From the NCBI GenBank assembly GCA_934464615.1, contig CAKSKA010000003.1:62001-126000 (forward strand): a stretch of 64,000 bases of DNA, read 5' to 3'. A program made the translations under genes and the position numbers. This DNA comes from an uncultured Eubacteriales bacterium (GTDB lineage: Bacteria; Bacillota; Clostridia; Oscillospirales; Acutalibacteraceae). The notes under the pieces were generated by a model. It made no database searches. It had not been told where the DNA came from and saw nothing but the letters and a program-made list of their open reading frames with translations. Below, in pieces: positions 61,162-64,000 of this stretch; the stretch's first letter is position 1, and each line of letters opens with the position of its first letter.

Positions 61162-62571
61162 TTATTCCGAAAGGTCTTCGACTATCAACGTGCGAACACC
61201 GTTTTCATCTACCGTTTCAGCGGTCGGCTTGTTGCGCTGTGCAAGGAATTTAGAAGCAACCTGCGGGAACAGAGCGTAACTTAATACGTCTTCCTCGCAT
61301 TTTGCAAGGTCGCCTGCCTCCTGCTTGTATTTTTCAAGCTCGGGCTCAAGCAAATCTGCGGGGCGGCAGGTAATAACCTGCGCGTCGCCTATTGCTTTTT
61401 TACGCACTTCCTCGTTAACCTCACCCGGCAATCTGCCGTATTCGCCGCGTAAAAGCGCCTTGGATTCCTTCGGAATCATCTTATAGCGCTCTCCCATTAT
61501 AACGTTCATAACGGCTTGTGTGCCTACAATCTGACTTGTGGGAGTTACAAGCGGAGGATATCCGAAATCTTTACGAACCTTCGGTACTTCTGCCAAAACC
61601 TCGTAATACTTATCTTCTTTTCCGGCTTGCTTTAACTGTGAAATCATATTGGAAAGCATACCGCCCGGTACTTGATAAATAAGTGTTTTTGTATCAACAT
61701 TCAATACTTTGGGATCAAGTATACCTTCAGCCTTCATTTTATCCGCAACTGTTCTGAAATGCGCGGCAACTTCCGCAAGGGCTGTCAAATCAAGTCCCGT
61801 ATCGCGGTCGGTGCCCTTAAATGTTGCAACGATAGATTCCGTTGCAGGCTGCGAAGTACCGTTTGCAAAGGGTGACAGAGCCGTATCAATAATATCAACG
61901 CCTGCCTGTGCCGCCATAAGATAGGTCATATCTCCGGTACCTGTTGTATTGTGCGTGTGCAAATGTATCGGGCATTTAACTGCTGCTTTTAACTTTTTAA
62001 CAAGCGAAAAAGCATCAAACGGCAAAAGCAGATTTGCCATATCTTTAATGCAAATTACATCAGCACCCATTTTTTCAAGTTCCTTTGCCATTTCAACAAA
62101 GTATTCCTCGTTGTGTACGGGACTTATTGTATAACTCATTGCGGCTTCGCAAATTCCGCCGTATTTTTTACAGCTTTTCATCGCCTGTTCCATATTTCTG
62201 GTATCGTTAAGCGCATCAAAAATACGTATAACATCTATGCCGTTTTCTATGGATTTCTTTATAAAAGCATCAACAACATCGTCTGCGTAATGCTTGTAAC
62301 CAAGTATATTCTGTCCACGCAAAAGCATTTGCAGTTTTGTGTTGGGCATATGCTTTTTAAGGGTGCGCAGTCTTTCCCACGGATCCTCGTTTAAATAACG
62401 CATACAAACATCAAATGTAGCGCCGCCCCAACACTCAAGCGACCAATAACCCATCTTATCGAGTTTTTCAAGTGCAGGAAGCATATCTTCAATACGCATT
62501 CTTGTTGCTGCTTGAGATTGGTGTGCATCACGGAGAATAGTATCGGTAATATATAATTTCTGTTCAGACAT
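61162..62571 (-). CDS. oadA: Oxaloacetate decarboxylase alpha subunit (carboxyltransferase)
   Basis: 469 residues. An HMGL-like TIM barrel that moves CO2 from oxaloacetate to biotin. DTILRDAHQSQAATRMR (about 10-26) and HLHTHNTTGTGDMTYL carry metal-binding residues; the catalytic lysine is in CIKDMANLL. A PYC_OADA domain follows (about 290-460). The usual C-terminal biotin domain is absent; a separate biotin carrier is encoded upstream. Pyruvate carboxylase subunit B is an alternative name, but the adjacent oadB favours the sodium pump. Confidence 0.92.
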   Translation of the reverse strand: MSEQKLYITDTILRDAHQSQAATRMRIEDMLPALEKLDKMGYWSLECWGGATFDVCMRYLNEDPWERLRTLKKHMPNTKLQMLLRGQNILGYKHYADDVVDAFIKKSIENGIDVIRIFDALNDTRNMEQAMKSCKKYGGICEAAMSYTISPVHNEEYFVEMAKELEKMGADVICIKDMANLLLPFDAFSLVKKLKAAVKCPIHLHTHNTTGTGDMTYLMAAQAGVDIIDTALSPFANGTSQPATESIVATFKGTDRDTGLDLTALAEVAAHFRTVADKMKAEGILDPKVLNVDTKTLIYQVPGGMLSNMISQLKQAGKEDKYYEVLAEVPKVRKDFGYPPLVTPTSQIVGTQAVMNVIMGERYKMIPKESKALLRGEYGRLPGEVNEEVRKKAIGDAQVITCRPADLLEPELEKYKQEAGDLAKCEEDVLSYALFPQVASKFLAQRNKPTAETVDENGVRTLIVEDLSE

Positions 62572-62592
62572 ATTTCTTTTCTCCTTTCAAAA

Positions 62593-63900
62593 TTATGCAC
62601 CGAACAATGCAAGCAACACACCTGCGGCAATGGCACTGCCTATAACGCCGGCAACATTCGGTCCCATAGCGTGCATAAGCAGGAAGTTGCCCGGATTTGC
62701 TTTCTGTCCTTCCATTTGCGAAACGCGTGCTGCCATCGGTACGGCGGATACGCCTGCCGAGCCAATAAGCGGATTTATCTTGTTCTTTAAGAAAAGATTC
62801 ATAAATTTAGCAAGCAATACGCCGCCGGCAGTACCGAGCGAGAAAGCAACTACACCCATAACAAGTATTTTTAAAGTACTCAGTGCCAAAAATGTGCTTG
62901 CGGTAGCGGTAGCACCTACGGTAATACCGAGGAATATCGTAACAATATTCATAAGTTCATTCTGTGCCGTTTTTGAAAGTCTGTCAACAACGCCGCTTTC
63001 ACGGAACAGGTTACCGAGCATAAGGCAACCTACCAACGGTGCCGCAGACGGTACAAGCAATGCAACAAATATTGTAACTATAATCGGGAAAAGAATTTTT
63101 TCGCGTTTAGATACGGGACGCAAAGTCGTCATAACAATTTCGCGTTCCTTTTTAGTGGTAAGCAGGCGCATAATAGGCGGCTGAATTACAGGCACCAACG
63201 CCATATACGAATATGCCGCCACGGCAATAGGTCCTAAAAGGTCCGGTGCTAATTTTGATGTTACAAATATAGCCGTAGGACCGTCTGCACCGCCGATTAT
63301 ACCTATGGAACTTGCCTGTGCGGCAGTAAAGCCCATATAGCGTGCGGCAATGTAAGTTACAAATATACCAAGCTGTGCAGCCGCACCCAAAAGCAACGAC
63401 TTAGGATTTGCAATAAGCGGACCGAAATCGGTCATGGCGCCTACGCCGAGGAATATAAGGCAGGGATAAATTCCCAATTTAACGCCGAGGTACAAATAAT
63501 CCAGCAGTCCGGCGGAAATCTTACCGCCTACCGTCAACTGAGATAAAACAGCGTCGCTTACACCGGCATTGCTCATTTCTGTTATAAATTCTTCGGTTAT
63601 AACTTTACCGCCGAAAAGATCCCAATGCACATGTCCGCCGGCAAAAAGTATCTCGTGGAACATATCCGCACCGGGCAGATTTGTAAGCAGCATGCCGAAT
63701 GCGATTGTTGTAAGAAGCAACGGCTCAAACTGCTTTACAAGCGCCAAATAAAGCAATACGCAGGCAACGGCTATCATAACAAGATATTTCCAGTTATCTG
63801 CAATAAGGTAAAATCCCGTTTGTTTTACAAAGTTGATGATAGTTTCATTTGTTGTAAAAAACTGCGCTATCATCTTAAAAAAGTTTAAAACAGCTTCCAT
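62593..63900 (-). CDS. oadB: Sodium-pumping decarboxylase beta subunit
   Basis: A 435-residue integral membrane protein with about nine helices. It decarboxylates carboxybiotin and exports two Na+ ions. Family motifs are SIGIIGGADGPTAIFVTSKLAPDLLGPI (about 203-230), containing the Asp involved in Na+ binding, and NPLIGSAGVSAVPMAARVSQ near 380. ATG two codons into the longest frame follows AGGAGAATTG. It lies between the biotin carrier and oadA. Confidence 0.93.
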   Translation of the reverse strand: MEAVLNFFKMIAQFFTTNETIINFVKQTGFYLIADNWKYLVMIAVACVLLYLALVKQFEPLLLTTIAFGMLLTNLPGADMFHEILFAGGHVHWDLFGGKVITEEFITEMSNAGVSDAVLSQLTVGGKISAGLLDYLYLGVKLGIYPCLIFLGVGAMTDFGPLIANPKSLLLGAAAQLGIFVTYIAARYMGFTAAQASSIGIIGGADGPTAIFVTSKLAPDLLGPIAVAAYSYMALVPVIQPPIMRLLTTKKEREIVMTTLRPVSKREKILFPIIVTIFVALLVPSAAPLVGCLMLGNLFRESGVVDRLSKTAQNELMNIVTIFLGITVGATATASTFLALSTLKILVMGVVAFSLGTAGGVLLAKFMNLFLKNKINPLIGSAGVSAVPMAARVSQMEGQKANPGNFLLMHAMGPNVAGVIGSAIAAGVLLALFGA

Positions 63901-63926
63901 AATCAATTCTCCTATATACGCACAAA

Positions 63927-64000
63927 TTAAGCGATAACGCAGAGAACAGAGCCTGTTTCAACAGTAGCGCCCTTAGCAACGGAAACATTGGATACGGTGC
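63927..64000 (-). CDS. Biotin/lipoyl carrier protein, C-terminal fragment (cut by window edge)
   Basis: The last 24 residues of a reading frame ending at 63927-63929 read TVSNVSVAKGATVETGSVLCVIA, the closing strands of a biotinyl domain. The lysine-bearing EAMKM lies outside the window. It is probably the biotin carrier (gamma/BCCP-like) of the Na+ decarboxylase encoded with oadB and oadA. Confidence 0.85.
   Translation of the reverse strand, partial: TVSNVSVAKGATVETGSVLCVIA

Noticed and set aside
1..64000. CRISPR arrays, insertion sequences, prophage or integrase genes
   Set aside because: None was seen: no regularly spaced repeats, transposase motifs or phage structural genes.

Overview
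This window looks like a chromosomal segment of a spore-forming, Gram-positive member of the Clostridia, possibly an uncultured gut Oscillospirales-type bacterium (the rank is inference). The evidence is an alpha/beta-type SASP, SpoVAC and SpoVAD, a SpoIIIE/FtsK translocase, a CtsR-McsA-McsB-ClpC operon, a MurE carrying the meso-DAP-type DNPR motif, sigma-A promoters, strong AGGAG ribosome binding sites, and a sodium-pump oxaloacetate decarboxylase. I see no prophage, insertion sequence or CRISPR array. Nearly all of the DNA is coding.

Layout. 1-5.2 kb (minus): end of gap (GAPDH), two FAD oxidoreductases, and a CNNM/CorC-type membrane protein with a long leader. 5.5-8.4 kb (plus): CDP-alcohol phosphatidyltransferase and a GH78 rhamnosidase. 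8.4-10.2 kb (minus): DUF378 protein, GT4 glycosyltransferase, SASP. 10.3-12.7 kb (plus): polar amino acid ABC transporter. 12.7-15.6 kb (minus): argS, DUF1934, murI. 15.8-16.0 kb (plus): two tRNAs. 16.2-21.7 kb (minus): alarmone-hydrolase-like HD protein, EamA transporter, ComEC-like MBL hydrolase, ftsK/spoIIIE, TepA-like ClpP. 21.8-26.3 kb (minus): clpC-mcsB-mcsA-ctsR with two CtsR operators. 26.4 kb (plus): a tiny Cys/Gly-rich protein.

26.6-35.2 kb (minus) is a sugar island. It holds an mgl-type ABC importer (binding protein, ATPase, permease), a membrane-anchored InlB-repeat miniprotein, and a YesN regulator, YesM kinase and extra sugar-binding lipoprotein that resemble a three-component sugar sensor. 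35.4-39.4 kb (minus) is a redox operon (flavodoxin, CMD-cupin fusion, Fe-ADH, aldo/keto reductase, flavodoxin lipoprotein) divergent from a LysR regulator. 40.4-52.8 kb (minus) is the dcw cell-wall and division cluster: mraZ-rsmH-ftsL-pbp-murE-mraY-ftsW-murG-murA-ftsQ-ftsZ. It lacks murF, murD, murC, murB and ftsA and is headed by a five-box MraZ operator.

53.5-56.6 kb (plus): CarD regulator, then an ArsR/HMA/P-type ATPase metal-efflux operon. 56.6-58.1 kb (minus): spoVAD and spoVAC. 58.3-61.1 kb (plus): a DUF4091 protein and a tyrosine phosphatase, preceded by a structured leader of about 170 nt. 61.2-64 kb (minus): oadA, oadB and the end of a biotin carrier.

Most noteworthy non-coding signals: the structured leader at 58263-58424; an attenuator-like leader at 5284-5395; a stem-loop repeated between mraY/ftsW and between spoVAC/spoVAD; the MraZ and CtsR operators; and a perfect 26-bp palindrome inside the dcw cluster.
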